DNA from: Paracoccaceae bacterium
Lineage (GTDB): Bacteria; Pseudomonadota; Alphaproteobacteria; Rhodobacterales; Rhodobacteraceae
Length of the DNA stretch: 64,000 nt
Assembly (NCBI GenBank): GCA_022843025.1
Contig: JALHOL010000006.1
Location: forward strand, 1 to 64,000
Reading direction: 5' to 3'
This document shows, in pieces, positions 42,314-51,675 of the stretch. Within the stretch, counting starts at the first letter, position 1. Every line of letters starts with the position of its first letter. Both the position numbers and the translations under genes were made by a program. The notes beneath the pieces were generated by a model. That model had not been told where the DNA came from, ran no database searches, and worked only from the letters and a program-made list of their open reading frames with translations.

Positions 42314-42851
42314 CGAGGCGCTCTTCCTTGATCAAGGGGGTAAGTTCGGTAAGGATTTCGTCCATCTCGGCCACTTCGGACAGGCGGGTAACGCGGATCG
42401 CTTCAAGTTCGGCCATCATGGCGCGGTTGATCTGTTCGGGATCGGCAAGGTTTGCCGTCTGCGCCCGGCGCAGGCCGCGCAGGTTTTCACGCAACTGCAC
42501 CACCGTTTTGCGCATCCGATGAATTTCAAGGCCCTGCACATCAAGCTGCGCAGTCATTTTTTCGATCCGGGCTTCCAGTTCGGCACGGTCTGCGTCGGGT
42601 GCAGGCGCGGGTTCTGTGTCGAGTGCCGGTTCGGCCTGCGCCTCCAGCTGTTCGCGCAAGGCGGCGACGGTGTGGCGTTCGGCGGAAAGGGCCTGTTCAA
42701 GCTGCTGTATACGATCGGCATCGGCAGCATGATCTTCCACGGGGGGGGCGGAAGCGGGCGCGCTGGCCGCAGAGGTAAGCGTTTCAATCCCCTCGCCGAT
42801 GCGGTGCAGTGCGGCGGCGATGCGGCGTTCCAGCTCGGCCATATCCTGCAT
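42306..42851 (-). CDS. Coiled-coil protein encoded with zapA
   Basis: 181 aa, largely helical and charged. Coiled-coil stretches lie at about 45-75 (IQQLEQALSAERHTVAALRE) and 90-165, interrupted by an Ala/Pro-rich linker. There is no signal peptide or membrane segment. The eight-base overlap with zapA suggests a divisome function, perhaps analogous to ZapB, but sequence alone does not prove that. Confidence 0.75.
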   Translation of the reverse strand: MQDMAELERRIAAALHRIGEGIETLTSAASAPASAPPVEDHAADADRIQQLEQALSAERHTVAALREQLEAQAEPALDTEPAPAPDADRAELEARIEKMTAQLDVQGLEIHRMRKTVVQLRENLRGLRRAQTANLADPEQINRAMMAELEAIRVTRLSEVAEMDEILTELTPLIKEERLDA

Positions 42852-43072
42852 TGAAATGCCTTTCTGTCCTGGCGTTCGTTTCTTGTCGTTACGGTGCCCG
42901 ATCCTGCGCCAAATCCCGCAACCGAATCAACACACCGTGGCCTGACATGCAGTGTAGCGCAAGAATGTGGCGCTTCTCACCCCTTTGCACCCAAGGGGTT
43001 GCGCGGATTGCTTGATCTTGCCCATAGGACTGCTTAGAGCGAGGCCGCACCCCTTTTTGTTCAGACAGGACC

Positions 43073-45094
43073 ATGGCCTTGGATATTCAGACGCTCCGCG
43101 CCCGCCACCCGGATCACTGGAAGCGCGCCTGCGCGATCCGCACCCTGACGCTTGATGCCGTTGCGGCCGCGAATTCGGGCCATTCAGGGATGCCCATGGG
43201 GATGGCCGATGTGGCAACGGTGCTGTTCGAGAAGCATCTGAATTTCGATCCCGCCGCGCCGCGCTGGCCGAACCGCGACCGGTTCATCCTGTCTGCAGGG
43301 CATGGGTCGATGCTGATCTATTCGCTGCTTTATCTGACCGGCTATGCCGACATGACGTTGGAGCAGATCAAGAATTTCCGCCAATGGGGCGCGATCACCG
43401 CGGGCCACCCGGAGTATGGCCATGTGGCAGGTGTGGAAACGACGACCGGCCCGCTGGGGCAAGGTATCGCGAATGCCGTGGGCTTTGCGATGGCAGAGGA
43501 AAACCTGCGTGCGCGCTGGGGATCCAAGATCATGGATCACCATACCTATGTGATCGCGGGCGATGGCTGCCTTATGGAAGGGGTGAGCCAGGAGGCGATT
43601 GCCCTGGCAGGCAAGCAGGCGCTGTCGCGGCTGATCGTGCTGTGGGATGACAACGGCATCACCATCGACGGAAAGGTGTCCATCGCTGATGTGACGGACC
43701 AGAAGATGCGGTTTGCGGCATCGGGATGGAACGTGCTGTCCTGTGACGGGCATGACCCCGGGGATATCGACCGCGCACTGGTGGCGGCAAAGGCATCGGA
43801 CAAGCCCACGATGATTGCCTGCAAGACGCATATCGCGCTGGGCCATGCGGCGCAGGACACGTCGAAGGGACATGGGGCGCTGACTGATGCGGCACAGATG
43901 AAGGCCGCGAAAGAGGCCTATGGTTGGGACTATGCCCCGTTCGAGATTCCGGCGGATGTGAAATCGGCCTGGGAAGCAAAGGGCAAGCGCGGCGCTGCTG
44001 CCCATAAGGAATGGGCTGCGCGGCTGGCGGCACTGTCGGCGGCAAAGCAGGCGGAATTTGCGCGCATTTTCGCGGGCGAGGCCCCGGCGAAGCTGGGCGC
44101 GGTGATCCGTGCGCTGAAGAAGCAGGCGGTGGAAGATGCGCCGAAATTGGCCACCCGCGCGGCATCGGAGAAGGTGCTCGGCGTGGTCAATCCGGTGATG
44201 ACGGAAACCATGGGGGGATCGGCCGATCTGACCGGGTCGAACAACACCAAGACCGCCGATATGGGCGTGTTCACGCCCGAAGATCGCAAAGGGCGTTATG
44301 TCTATTACGGTATCCGCGAGCACGGGATGGCGGCGGCGATGAACGGGATGGCCTTGCATGGGGGCGTGCGGCCCTATGGCGGCACCTTCATGTGTTTCAC
44401 CGACTATGCCCGCCCGTCGATGCGTCTGTCGGCGCTGATGGGGGTGCCGGTGGTTTACGTCATGACGCATGACAGCATCGGTCTGGGCGAGGATGGCCCG
44501 ACGCACCAGCCGGTGGAGCATCTGGCGATCAGCCGGGCGACGCCCAACACGCTGGTGATCCGGCCTGCCGATCTGGTGGAAACGGCCGAGGCCTGGGAAG
44601 TGGCACTGATGCAAACGGCTACGCCCACGGTGCTGGCCCTGTCGCGGCAGAACCTGCCGGCGGTGCGCAAGACGCATACGACGCAGAACCTCGTGTCCAA
44701 GGGGGCATATGTGCTGGCCGAGGCGACAGGCAAGCGTCAGGTGATCCTGATGGCGACCGGGTCCGAAGTGGAGATCGCGCTGAAAGCGCGGGATGCGCTG
44801 GAGGCGGAGGGGATCGGCACGCGGGTCGTGTCGATGCCGTCGATGGAGCTGTTCGCCCAACAGGACGAGGCCTATCGCAAGCGTATCCTGCCGGGTGGTC
44901 CCGTGCGGGTGGCCGTTGAGGCAGGCGTGAGGATGGGCTGGGACCGGTGGTTGCTGGGCGAGCGCGGCAAAGAGACGAAAGCCGGGTTTGTGGGCATGTC
45001 GTCCTTTGGCGCCTCGGCCCCGATTGACCGGCTTTACAAGGAGTTCGGGATCACGGCGGAGAACACCGTCGCCGTGGTGAAATCTCTGCTCTAA
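43073..45094 (+). CDS. tkt: Transketolase
   Basis: 673 aa, full-length. It moves two-carbon units in the pentose-phosphate and Calvin cycles. The thiamine-diphosphate motif is [20 protein letters not shown] followed by the N-N/D element ([10 protein letters not shown]). The pyrimidine domain has [19 protein letters not shown] (about 415-433) and the substrate site [15 protein letters not shown] (about 463-477). It is monocistronic, with an upstream hairpin ACCCCTT/AAGGGGT (42979-42999). No Calvin-cycle genes lie nearby. Confidence 0.96.
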   Translation: MALDIQTLRARHPDHWKRACAIRTLTLDAVAAANSGHSGMPMGMADVATVLFEKHLNFDPAAPRWPNRDRFILSAGHGSMLIYSLLYLTGYADMTLEQIKNFRQWGAITAGHPEYGHVAGVETTTGPLGQGIANAVGFAMAEENLRARWGSKIMDHHTYVIAGDGCLMEGVSQEAIALAGKQALSRLIVLWDDNGITIDGKVSIADVTDQKMRFAASGWNVLSCDGHDPGDIDRALVAAKASDKPTMIACKTHIALGHAAQDTSKGHGALTDAAQMKAAKEAYGWDYAPFEIPADVKSAWEAKGKRGAAAHKEWAARLAALSAAKQAEFARIFAGEAPAKLGAVIRALKKQAVEDAPKLATRAASEKVLGVVNPVMTETMGGSADLTGSNNTKTADMGVFTPEDRKGRYVYYGIREHGMAAAMNGMALHGGVRPYGGTFMCFTDYARPSMRLSALMGVPVVYVMTHDSIGLGEDGPTHQPVEHLAISRATPNTLVIRPADLVETAEAWEVALMQTATPTVLALSRQNLPAVRKTHTTQNLVSKGAYVLAEATGKRQVILMATGSEVEIALKARDALEAEGIGTRVVSMPSMELFAQQDEAYRKRILPGGPVRVAVEAGVRMGWDRWLLGERGKETKAGFVGMSSFGASAPIDRLYKEFGITAENTVAVVKSLL

Positions 45095-45098
45095 CGCG

Positions 45099-45473
45099 CT
45101 AGCGGCGCAGGGTGTAACGCCCTGCGCCATGTGCGGCGAGGATCAGGCAACCGCCTGCAATCGCCCAATTCTTGACGAAGATCGACATCTGCCACGGATC
45201 GGTGGGGATGAAGTGGAACAGACTGGTCACCGCGCAATAGGCGGCCAATAGCGTTGCTACGGGGCGAATTCGCCAACCTGCGATCAAGGCAAGTGCAGCC
45301 AGCAGATTGAAGACCAGCGCGGGCCAGACAAGCCATTCCGGCCAGCCTCGCGCGGAAAGCAGGCTTTCCACCGCCAGCGGGTTGGCCGCCTTTTGCACGG
45401 TTCCGGCAAGAAACAGCGCGGCGATCAGGATGCGCCCGGCCAGCGTGGCCACATCACCAAAGCGATCGGTCAT
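45099..45473 (-). CDS. DoxX-family membrane protein
   Basis: 124 aa with four hydrophobic helices. The N-terminus LAGRILIAALFLAGTVQKAA and the following SARGWPEWLVWPALVFNLLA are typical of DoxX/DUF4870-like quinone-associated proteins. It overlaps the DUF808 gene stop by four bases and is co-transcribed with it. Biochemical role is unknown. Confidence 0.85.
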   Translation of the reverse strand: MTDRFGDVATLAGRILIAALFLAGTVQKAANPLAVESLLSARGWPEWLVWPALVFNLLAALALIAGWRIRPVATLLAAYCAVTSLFHFIPTDPWQMSIFVKNWAIAGGCLILAAHGAGRYTLRR

Positions 45474-46441
45474 GCCTTGGCCTTGCCGGGGCGAAGCGCG
45501 GCGATCAGGGGGCCGATGATGCGGGTGGCAACCGGAATCAGCAGCACGCCCAGAATCAGGCCAAAGATCCCATCAAAAAAGGCGGTGACCGCCCAGGAAA
45601 CCAGGCCTTGCGCTGTGCCAATGGCCGCCGATGCTGCATCGGCGATGTGATGGATGGTTTCATAGGGCCAGACCCAAAGATGCGTCACCTCTAACCCATG
45701 CACGACGATGTTGCCGCCGACCCAGAGCATGGCGGCGGTGCCGACGACGGAAAGGAAAGCCATCAGTTTCGGCATGGCCAGAACCAACCCGCGCCCAAGG
45801 GCGCGCCCTGCCCCGGTGCGGCCTGTGGCGGCCATGTGCAGACCGACATCATCCATTTTCACGATCAGCGCGACGGCCCCGTAAACGGCCACCGTAATCA
45901 GGATGCCCACCACCGCCAGCGTGATGGCCTGCATCCAGAAGCTGGGGCTTTCAATGGTGGCGAGCGCGATGGTCATGATTTCTGCTGACAGGATGAAGTC
46001 GGTCTTGATGGCGCCTGCGATCTTTTCTTCCTCAAGCCGGGTCGGATCTTTCGGATCGAAATCTTCCGCGACAGCGTGATCGGCATGGGGGGCGAAGGCG
46101 TGGACGACCTTCTCCGCGCCCTCAAAGCAGAGGTAGGCCCCGCCCAGCATCAGAAGCGGGGTAATGGCCTGCGGCAGGAAATGATCCAGCGCCAACAGGG
46201 CGGGCAAAAGAATGACCAGCTTGTTGCGGACCGACCCCAGCGCGATGCGCCAGATGATGGGAAGTTCGCGGTCCGCCTCAAACCCGTGAACGTATTTTGG
46301 CGTGACAGCAGCATCGTCGATCACCACACCCGCCGCTTTGACCCCGGCCTTGGTGGCGGCTGCGGCAATGTCATCAACAGAGGCGGCTGCGACCTTGGCA
46401 ATGGCGGCCACATCATCCAGCAGGGCGAGCAAACCACTCAT
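45470..46441 (-). CDS. DUF808 (YedI-type) inner-membrane protein
   Basis: 323 aa. The N-terminus MSGLLALLDDVAAIAKVAA then SVDDIAAAATKAGVKAAGVV and DDAAVTPKYVHGF matches the DUF808 family closely. At least five membrane helices follow. The frame upstream of this ATG extends far but is antisense to the gap gene and is rejected. Function is unknown. It is divergent from gap. Confidence 0.92.
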   Translation of the reverse strand: MSGLLALLDDVAAIAKVAAASVDDIAAAATKAGVKAAGVVIDDAAVTPKYVHGFEADRELPIIWRIALGSVRNKLVILLPALLALDHFLPQAITPLLMLGGAYLCFEGAEKVVHAFAPHADHAVAEDFDPKDPTRLEEEKIAGAIKTDFILSAEIMTIALATIESPSFWMQAITLAVVGILITVAVYGAVALIVKMDDVGLHMAATGRTGAGRALGRGLVLAMPKLMAFLSVVGTAAMLWVGGNIVVHGLEVTHLWVWPYETIHHIADAASAAIGTAQGLVSWAVTAFFDGIFGLILGVLLIPVATRIIGPLIAALRPGKAKA

Positions 46442-46509
46442 GCAAATCTTCCTATTCCTATGTGCCATCGTCATAGCCCGGTTGGTCGATTTTGGCAAAG
46501 GCTGCGGGA

Positions 46510-46523
46510 TGTTAGCGCAAACC
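46510..46523. promoter_or_regulatory. CceR-like palindromic operator (site 1, gap-1)
   Basis: TGTTAGCGCAAACC matches 12 of 14 positions of TGTTAGCGCTAACA, which I recall as the site of the LacI-family central-carbon regulator CceR of Rhodobacter. It lies 114 bases before the first gap gene. Confidence 0.5.
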
Positions 46524-46528
46524 CGAGA

Positions 46529-46542
46529 TGTTTGCGGTAACA
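46529..46542. promoter_or_regulatory. CceR-like palindromic operator (site 2, gap-1)
   Basis: Read on the minus strand it is TGTTACCGCAAACA, 12 of 14 to the same consensus. With site 1 it makes an 11/12 inverted repeat (TGTTA-x-CGCAAA arms) across 33 bases. Confidence 0.5.
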
Positions 46543-46636
46543 CATTGTTTTCACGCGTATTTTGTTCTTTTCGCGTGTTTCCCATCGCGGTATGCCCGCT
46601 GCATCCCACGGTATGCAACAGGTTGGAGCGGCACAA

Positions 46637-47641
46637 ATGACCATCACTATCGGCATCAACGGCTTTGGTCGCATCGGGCGCTGCACGTTGGCGCATATCG
46701 CGGAGAGCAACCGAAACGACGTGCAGGTGGTGGCAATCAATGCAACCGGGCCGATTGAGACGAACGCCCACCTGTTGAAATACGATTCGGTTCATGGACG
46801 CTTTCCCGGCACGGTGAAGGTGAGCGGCGGGATGCTGGATCTGGGGCGCGGGCCGATCCGGGTGATGTCGACCTACAATCCGGACGAACTGGATTGGGAC
46901 GGTGTGGATGTGGTGCTGGAATGCACCGGGAACTTCAACGAACGCGACAAGGCGGCCGTACATCTGGGGCGCGGGGCGCGGCGGGTCCTGGTGTCCGCCC
47001 CGGCCAAGCGGGCGGACAAGACGGTTGTGTACGGGGTGAACCACCGCAGCCTGACGACAGATCATCTGGTGGTGTCGAACGGGTCTTGTACGACCAACTG
47101 CTTGGCACCATTGGCGAAGGTGCTGAACGACGCCATCGGAATTGAATCGGGGATCATGACGACGATCCATTCCTATACGGGTGATCAGCCGACGCTGGAC
47201 CGCCGACATGCAGACCTTTATCGCGCGCGGTCGGCGGCGATGGCGATGATCCCCACCAGCACCGGCGCAGCCAAGGCGCTGGGCGAGGTGTTGCCGGAAC
47301 TGGCCGGTCGGCTGGACGGGACGGCGATCCGGGTGCCGACACCCAATGTAAGCGCGGTGGACCTGACCTTTGTGGCGGGCAAGTCGGTAAGCGTGGCCGA
47401 TGTGAACGAGATCGTGCGCGAGGCGGCAGCGGGCTATATGGGAATGGTGCTGGCCTATGATCCGGAACCAAAGGTATCCATCGACTTCAATCACACGCCG
47501 CATTCGTCTATCTTTGCGCCGGACCAGACGAAGGTTGTCGGTGGGCGCACGGTGCGCGTACTGGCATGGTATGACAACGAGTGGGGCTTCTCTTGCCGGA
47601 TGGCCGATGTGGCCGGGGTGATGGGGCGGCTCCTCCACTGA
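46637..47641 (+). CDS. gap: Glyceraldehyde-3-phosphate dehydrogenase, Ala36 type (possible NADP preference)
   Basis: 334 aa. The Rossmann motif INGFGRIGR (7-15), catalytic Cys151 in SNGSCTTN and HSYTGDQ are present. After the second strand it reads VVAINATGPIETNAH; the Ala36 position is Asp in NAD-specific glycolytic enzymes and Ala in NADP-using GapB types, so it may prefer NADP and serve gluconeogenesis or carbon fixation. Cofactor use is inferred from one residue. SNGSCTT replaces the usual SNASCTT. It is followed after 12 bases by a 47-residue ORF and then a second gap. Confidence 0.94.
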   Translation: MTITIGINGFGRIGRCTLAHIAESNRNDVQVVAINATGPIETNAHLLKYDSVHGRFPGTVKVSGGMLDLGRGPIRVMSTYNPDELDWDGVDVVLECTGNFNERDKAAVHLGRGARRVLVSAPAKRADKTVVYGVNHRSLTTDHLVVSNGSCTTNCLAPLAKVLNDAIGIESGIMTTIHSYTGDQPTLDRRHADLYRARSAAMAMIPTSTGAAKALGEVLPELAGRLDGTAIRVPTPNVSAVDLTFVAGKSVSVADVNEIVREAAAGYMGMVLAYDPEPKVSIDFNHTPHSSIFAPDQTKVVGGRTVRVLAWYDNEWGFSCRMADVAGVMGRLLH

Positions 47642-47653
47642 TCAGGAGGGGTC

Positions 47654-47797
47654 GTGACAGACCGTATCGCGCTTGTGCTTGGACTTTGCCTGATCGGGCT
47701 GATCGGGCTGGATATTGTCGCCAATGATGGCGAAGCGCTGCTGTTTCTGATGAGAAAATTCTTCGTCTTTATCGAATTCTTGGCATTCTGGCGCTGA
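47654..47797 (+). CDS. Small membrane-associated protein between the two gap genes (47 aa)
   Basis: GTG start with a strong AGGAGGG site three bases upstream. The peptide begins MTDRIALVLGLCLIGLIGLD, one hydrophobic helix, and ends with an aromatic amphipathic segment (RKFFVFIEFLAFWR). A short ORF with this layout recurs, from memory, in gap clusters of Rhodobacteraceae. It is too short for most gene finders but has a better ribosome site than either gap gene. It may be an anchor or regulator; nothing shows which. Confidence 0.75.
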   Translation: MTDRIALVLGLCLIGLIGLDIVANDGEALLFLMRKFFVFIEFLAFWR

Positions 47798-47836
47798 TCG
47801 GCGAGAGTCGGGTTGAATTGTTACCGTTTCTGCGGA

Positions 47837-47850
47837 TATTAGCGCTATCA
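47837..47850. promoter_or_regulatory. CceR-like palindromic operator (gap-2)
   Basis: TATTAGCGCTATCA matches 12 of 14 positions of TGTTAGCGCTAACA and is centred on the perfect AGCGCT core. TTGAAT lies 18 bases upstream of its first hexamer, so the site would overlap the -10 element of the gap-2 promoter. Confidence 0.5.
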
Positions 47851-47894
47851 AATGCAGCGGATTCGCTGCTTTACCCATCGTCGGAGGACATTCC

Positions 47895-48896
47895 ATGACC
47901 GTCAAAGTCGCCATCAACGGATTCGGTCGGATCGGGCGAAACGTGTTGCGGGGGATCATCGAATCCGGCCGCACGGATATCGAGGTCGTGGCAATCAACG
48001 ATCTGGGCCCGGTCGAGACGAACGCGCATCTGATGCGGTTCGATTCGGTGCATGGGCGGTTTCCCGGTGTGGTGACCACCGGCGATGACTGGATCGACGT
48101 GGGCCGTGGGCCGATGATGGTTACGGCGATCAAGAACCCGGCAGACCTGCCCTGGGGGCATGTCGACATCGTGATGGAATGCACGGGCATCTTCACCAGC
48201 AAGGAGAAGTGCCTGCCGCATCTGGAAAACGGCGCAAAACGCGTGCTGATCAGCGCGCTGGGGGACGGGGCCGACAAGACCATCGTCTACGGCGTGAACC
48301 ATCACACGTTGACCAAGGATGATGTGGTCGTGTCGAACGCGTCTTGCACCACCAACTGCCTGTCTCCGGTGGCGAAGGTGTTGAACGACGTGATCGGGAT
48401 TGAGAAAGGGATGATGACCACCATCCATTCCTATACCGGTGATCAGCCGACGCTGGATACGATGCACAAGGATCTGTATCGCGGTCGCGCGGCGGCCTTG
48501 TCGATGATCCCCACCAGCACCGGCGCGGCCAAGGCGGTGGGTCTGGTGCTGCCCGAGTTGAAGGGCAAGATGGACGGCTTTGCCATCCGCGTGCCGACGC
48601 CGAACGTTTCGGTGGTGGACCTGAAGTTCCTCGCCAAGCGCGCGACCAGCGTGGAAGAGATCAACGCCGCGATCAAGGCGGCCGCGGATGGGCCGATGAA
48701 GGGTATTCTGGGCTATACGCTGTTCAAGAATGTGTCGGCGGATTTCAACCACGACCCGCATTCGAGCATCTTCCACATGGATCAGACCAAGGTGATGGAC
48801 GGGACCTTCTGTTCGATCCTGACCTGGTATGACAATGAATGGGGATTTTCGAACCGCATGGCAGATACCGCCGTTGCGATGGGCAAATTGATCTGA
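47895..48896 (+). CDS. gap: Glyceraldehyde-3-phosphate dehydrogenase, Asp36 type (NAD-dependent, glycolytic)
   Basis: 333 aa. It has the same fold and catalytic Cys151 (SNASCTTN) as the upstream copy but [15 protein letters not shown], with the NAD-selecting Asp36. This is therefore the likely catabolic enzyme. The two copies are about equally long and clearly paralogous, with divergence throughout, so the duplication is old. A perfect-stem terminator follows. Confidence 0.95.
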   Translation: MTVKVAINGFGRIGRNVLRGIIESGRTDIEVVAINDLGPVETNAHLMRFDSVHGRFPGVVTTGDDWIDVGRGPMMVTAIKNPADLPWGHVDIVMECTGIFTSKEKCLPHLENGAKRVLISALGDGADKTIVYGVNHHTLTKDDVVVSNASCTTNCLSPVAKVLNDVIGIEKGMMTTIHSYTGDQPTLDTMHKDLYRGRAAALSMIPTSTGAAKAVGLVLPELKGKMDGFAIRVPTPNVSVVDLKFLAKRATSVEEINAAIKAAADGPMKGILGYTLFKNVSADFNHDPHSSIFHMDQTKVMDGTFCSILTWYDNEWGFSNRMADTAVAMGKLI

Positions 48897-48921
48897 ACCT
48901 TCCACAGTTTGGGCATGTTTC

Positions 48922-48957
48922 AGACCGGTCACGCATTGTGACCGGTCTTTGCTTTTG
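48922..48957 (+). terminator. Intrinsic terminator of gap-2
   Basis: AGACCGGTCAC (48922-48932), loop GCATT, GTGACCGGTCT (48938-48948), then TTGCTTTT. Confidence 0.85.
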
Positions 48958-48986
48958 CAGACGGTGAATTCGTTTATCTGTGCAGG

Positions 48987-51551
48987 ATGGATCTTGTTGT
49001 CATCATTGCCATTCTGACAGGGCTGTTTCTGGCCATCGCGCTGGCCGAGCCTTTGGCGGCGCGGTTGCGGCTGCCGACGGCGGTGCTGCTGGCGGCGCTG
49101 GGCATTGCGATTGGTGGCGGGGCGGCGTGGTTCTGGCGGACCGATGTGACGGATGCGCTGAACCCGGTGGCGCTGGCGATCCTGAACCTGCCAATTTCAT
49201 CGGATGTGTTCATCTATGTGCTGCTGCCCATCCTGCTGTTTCAGGTGTCGCTTACGCTGAACCTGCGGCGGCTGATGGATGATTGGGTGCCGGTTCTGAC
49301 GCTGGCGGTGGTGGCGGTGATCGTGGCCACCGTGGTGATCGCGCTGGCCTTGCAACCGTTCAGCGGGTTGCCGTTGCTGGCCTGCCTGCTGCTGGGGGCC
49401 ATCGTATCAACCACCGATCCATCGGCTGTGGTCAGCATCTTTCGCGCGACACCTGCGCCGCAACGATTGGCGCGGATTGTCGAAGGGGAAAGCCTGCTGA
49501 ACGATGCGGCGGCGATTGCGCTGTTTTCGGTGTTTCTGGCTGCGATCCAGAGCGGTGACAGCGCGCCCGATCCGCTGACGGTGCTGCTGCAACTGCCGTG
49601 GATGATCTTTTCCGGCGCGGTGGTGGGGGGCGTGTTGGGCCGGTTGGCCGTGGCGGTGATGGGGGGAATGAACGCCTTTCCGTTGGCGCAGCTGTCAGTG
49701 AGTTTCGCCCTGCCCTTTGCCACCTTTCTGGTCACGGATCAGCTTCTGGCCGGGTCCGGCGTGGTGTCGGCAGTGGCGGCGGGGATGACAGTCAACCTGT
49801 TGGCGCCGGGGCGGGTGGCGCCCCCTGCCCTGACGCTGTTGCGCGATGCGTGGAACCTGTTGGCCTATTGGGCGGGCGGGTTGATCTTTGTGCTGGCGGC
49901 ACTGCTGGTGCCAAGCGCGCTGGCCCAAGCGCGGGCGCATGATTTATTGCTGGTCGCGGTGGTGGTGGCGGCTGCCTTTGTGGCGCGGGCCATCGTTTTG
50001 TGGGGAATATTGCCGCTTTTGACCTTTGCCCGGCTGTCGCCGCGCGTGGAGCGGGCCTATCGCGTGGCGATCCTGTGGGGTGGCTTGCGCGGGGCGGTGA
50101 CACTGGCGCTGGCGCTGGCAGTGACGGAGAACGCTGCGATCCCGTTCGAGGTGAAGCGCCAGGTGGGCATCGTGGCAACTGGTTTCGTGCTGTTCACGCT
50201 GCTGGTGCAGGGCACCACCTTGCGGTTGCTGATTGCCAAGCTGCGGCTGGACCGGCTGTCACCGCTGGACCGTGCGCTTTCTGAACAGGTGGTCGCCGTG
50301 GCGTTGCAAGATGTGCGCGAGACGGTGGCCGATACGGTGCGGCAACTGGACCTGACACCCGCAATCATCCGCGAAGAGGCCGTTCGCTTTGGCGAGCGGC
50401 TGAATCAGGCGGTGGAAAGCGCGGATGAGGCGACGGACATCCTGGACAAGGACCGGGTGACGCTGGGCATGGTGGCGATGGCCGGGCATGAGCGCGATCT
50501 GGTGCTGGATGCGTTTCGCGACGGGCTGATCTCGGCCCGGGTGGCGGAACGGATGCTGGCCGATGCTGACCGGCTGATCGAAGCGGCGCGTGTATCAGGG
50601 CGCAGCGCCTATCGCGCGCAGGCGCGGCGGGCGCTGGGGCGGGGGCGGCGGCTGGATGTTGCGGAATGGGCTTATACGCGGTTCCGGCTGAAAGCGGGGC
50701 TGCAGAACCTGATCGCTGACCGGTTCGAGTTGTTGGTCGGGCATCAACAGGCACTGCGGGCGCTGAGGCGGTTTGTAGAGCGGCGCATCCTGCGCATCCA
50801 TGGGCGGCGGGTGGCATCGCTGCTGCAGGACCTGCTCCGTTCGCGCATCGAAGAGACAGGGCGCGAGTTGGAGGGGTTGCGCATCCAGTTTCCCGGCTAT
50901 GCCGAAGAGGTGGAGCGGAGGTTGATCCGGCGGTTGGCCCTGCGGCAGGAGGAGCTGGAATATGACCAGTATACGCAGGACGGGCTGATCGGGCCGGAAT
51001 TGCAGATGGCGCTGCAGCAGCGGATTAACGACCAACGGGCAAAGCTGGCCGCGCGCCCACGGCTTGATCTGCGGATGCAGCGGGTTGATATCGTACGCGG
51101 TTTCACACTGTTTGCCGGGCTGGATGAACCGACGTTGCAGCAACTCGTGCGGCGGCTGCGGACAGTTTATGCCAAGCCAGGCGATGTGCTGATCCGGCGG
51201 GAAGACCTGCCGGATCGGGTGTGGTTCGTGGCCTCGGGCGCGGTGGAGGCGGAGCTTGCCGATGGGCGGCACCTGTTGGGGCATGGTGAGATGTTCGGAC
51301 ATCTGTCCGTGCTGCAAAGGCGGCCGCGACGGGCGACGGTGCGGGCGATCAGCTATACGACACTGGTGACCTTGTCAGAGGCAGCGTTCCGCGAGTTGAT
51401 GCAGCAGGCCCCGCAACTGGCCGCTGCGGTGAAGGCCAGCGCGGAAAAGCGCGGCGTTTCGGTGGATAGCAAGGCACCCGGATCGGCAGAGGCGGCCCCT
51501 GCCCCACCATGGGTGACGCAGCTGAAGGAAGCCCTGCGTTTTCGCTCATAG
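48987..51551 (+). CDS. CPA1-type Na+/H+ antiporter with C-terminal cyclic-nucleotide-binding-like domain
   Basis: 854 aa. Residues 1-410 form about twelve helices with CPA1 motifs: TTDPSAVVSIFRATP near 140 and GESLLNDAAAIALFSVFLAA near 168, holding the ion-binding Asp residues. Residues 420-680 are helical and charged. Residues about 690-830 (VDIVRGFTLFAGLDEPTLQQ; then GHGEMFGHLSVLQRRPRRAT) are a cNMP-binding fold, though the phosphate-binding Arg motif is not certain. It likely exchanges Na+ or K+ for protons under control of the cytoplasmic sensor. It is monocistronic. Confidence 0.9.
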   Translation: MDLVVIIAILTGLFLAIALAEPLAARLRLPTAVLLAALGIAIGGGAAWFWRTDVTDALNPVALAILNLPISSDVFIYVLLPILLFQVSLTLNLRRLMDDWVPVLTLAVVAVIVATVVIALALQPFSGLPLLACLLLGAIVSTTDPSAVVSIFRATPAPQRLARIVEGESLLNDAAAIALFSVFLAAIQSGDSAPDPLTVLLQLPWMIFSGAVVGGVLGRLAVAVMGGMNAFPLAQLSVSFALPFATFLVTDQLLAGSGVVSAVAAGMTVNLLAPGRVAPPALTLLRDAWNLLAYWAGGLIFVLAALLVPSALAQARAHDLLLVAVVVAAAFVARAIVLWGILPLLTFARLSPRVERAYRVAILWGGLRGAVTLALALAVTENAAIPFEVKRQVGIVATGFVLFTLLVQGTTLRLLIAKLRLDRLSPLDRALSEQVVAVALQDVRETVADTVRQLDLTPAIIREEAVRFGERLNQAVESADEATDILDKDRVTLGMVAMAGHERDLVLDAFRDGLISARVAERMLADADRLIEAARVSGRSAYRAQARRALGRGRRLDVAEWAYTRFRLKAGLQNLIADRFELLVGHQQALRALRRFVERRILRIHGRRVASLLQDLLRSRIEETGRELEGLRIQFPGYAEEVERRLIRRLALRQEELEYDQYTQDGLIGPELQMALQQRINDQRAKLAARPRLDLRMQRVDIVRGFTLFAGLDEPTLQQLVRRLRTVYAKPGDVLIRREDLPDRVWFVASGAVEAELADGRHLLGHGEMFGHLSVLQRRPRRATVRAISYTTLVTLSEAAFRELMQQAPQLAAAVKASAEKRGVSVDSKAPGSAEAAPAPPWVTQLKEALRFRS

Positions 51552-51621
51552 CTATGCACCAAATGCATGGCGGCTTCCCCGGCATGGTGGTTGCTGCGGG
51601 TGCGAAACGGGCCCATCTATG

Positions 51622-51660
51622 TGGCACGCCGAAGGGACAACCGAAAAGCCCTTGGTGCCA
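51622..51660 (+). promoter_or_regulatory. Hairpin in the 5' leader of the DUF1127-like gene
   Basis: TGGCAC (51622-51627) pairs with GTGCCA (51655-51660) and AAGGG (51632-51636) with CCCTT (51649-51653), an 11-bp stem with an interior loop, ending 15 bases before the ATG. It sits within the ribosome-loading region and may regulate translation or stabilise the mRNA. Confidence 0.4.
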
Positions 51661-51675
51661 TAAAGGAAAGAACAA

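Noticed and set aside
42852-43072. 6S RNA gene near zapA
   Set aside because: 6S RNA often lies near zapA, but I could not find a long self-complementary rod here or downstream of mliC; only a short hairpin (42979-42999) is present.
43184-45130. 648-codon minus-strand frame
   Set aside because: Antisense to transketolase; His/Arg/Gln-rich with no domain.
46442-47638. N-terminal extension of the DUF808 frame to 47638
   Set aside because: Antisense to the gap-1 coding sequence; the DUF808 family starts at MSGLLALLDD (46441).
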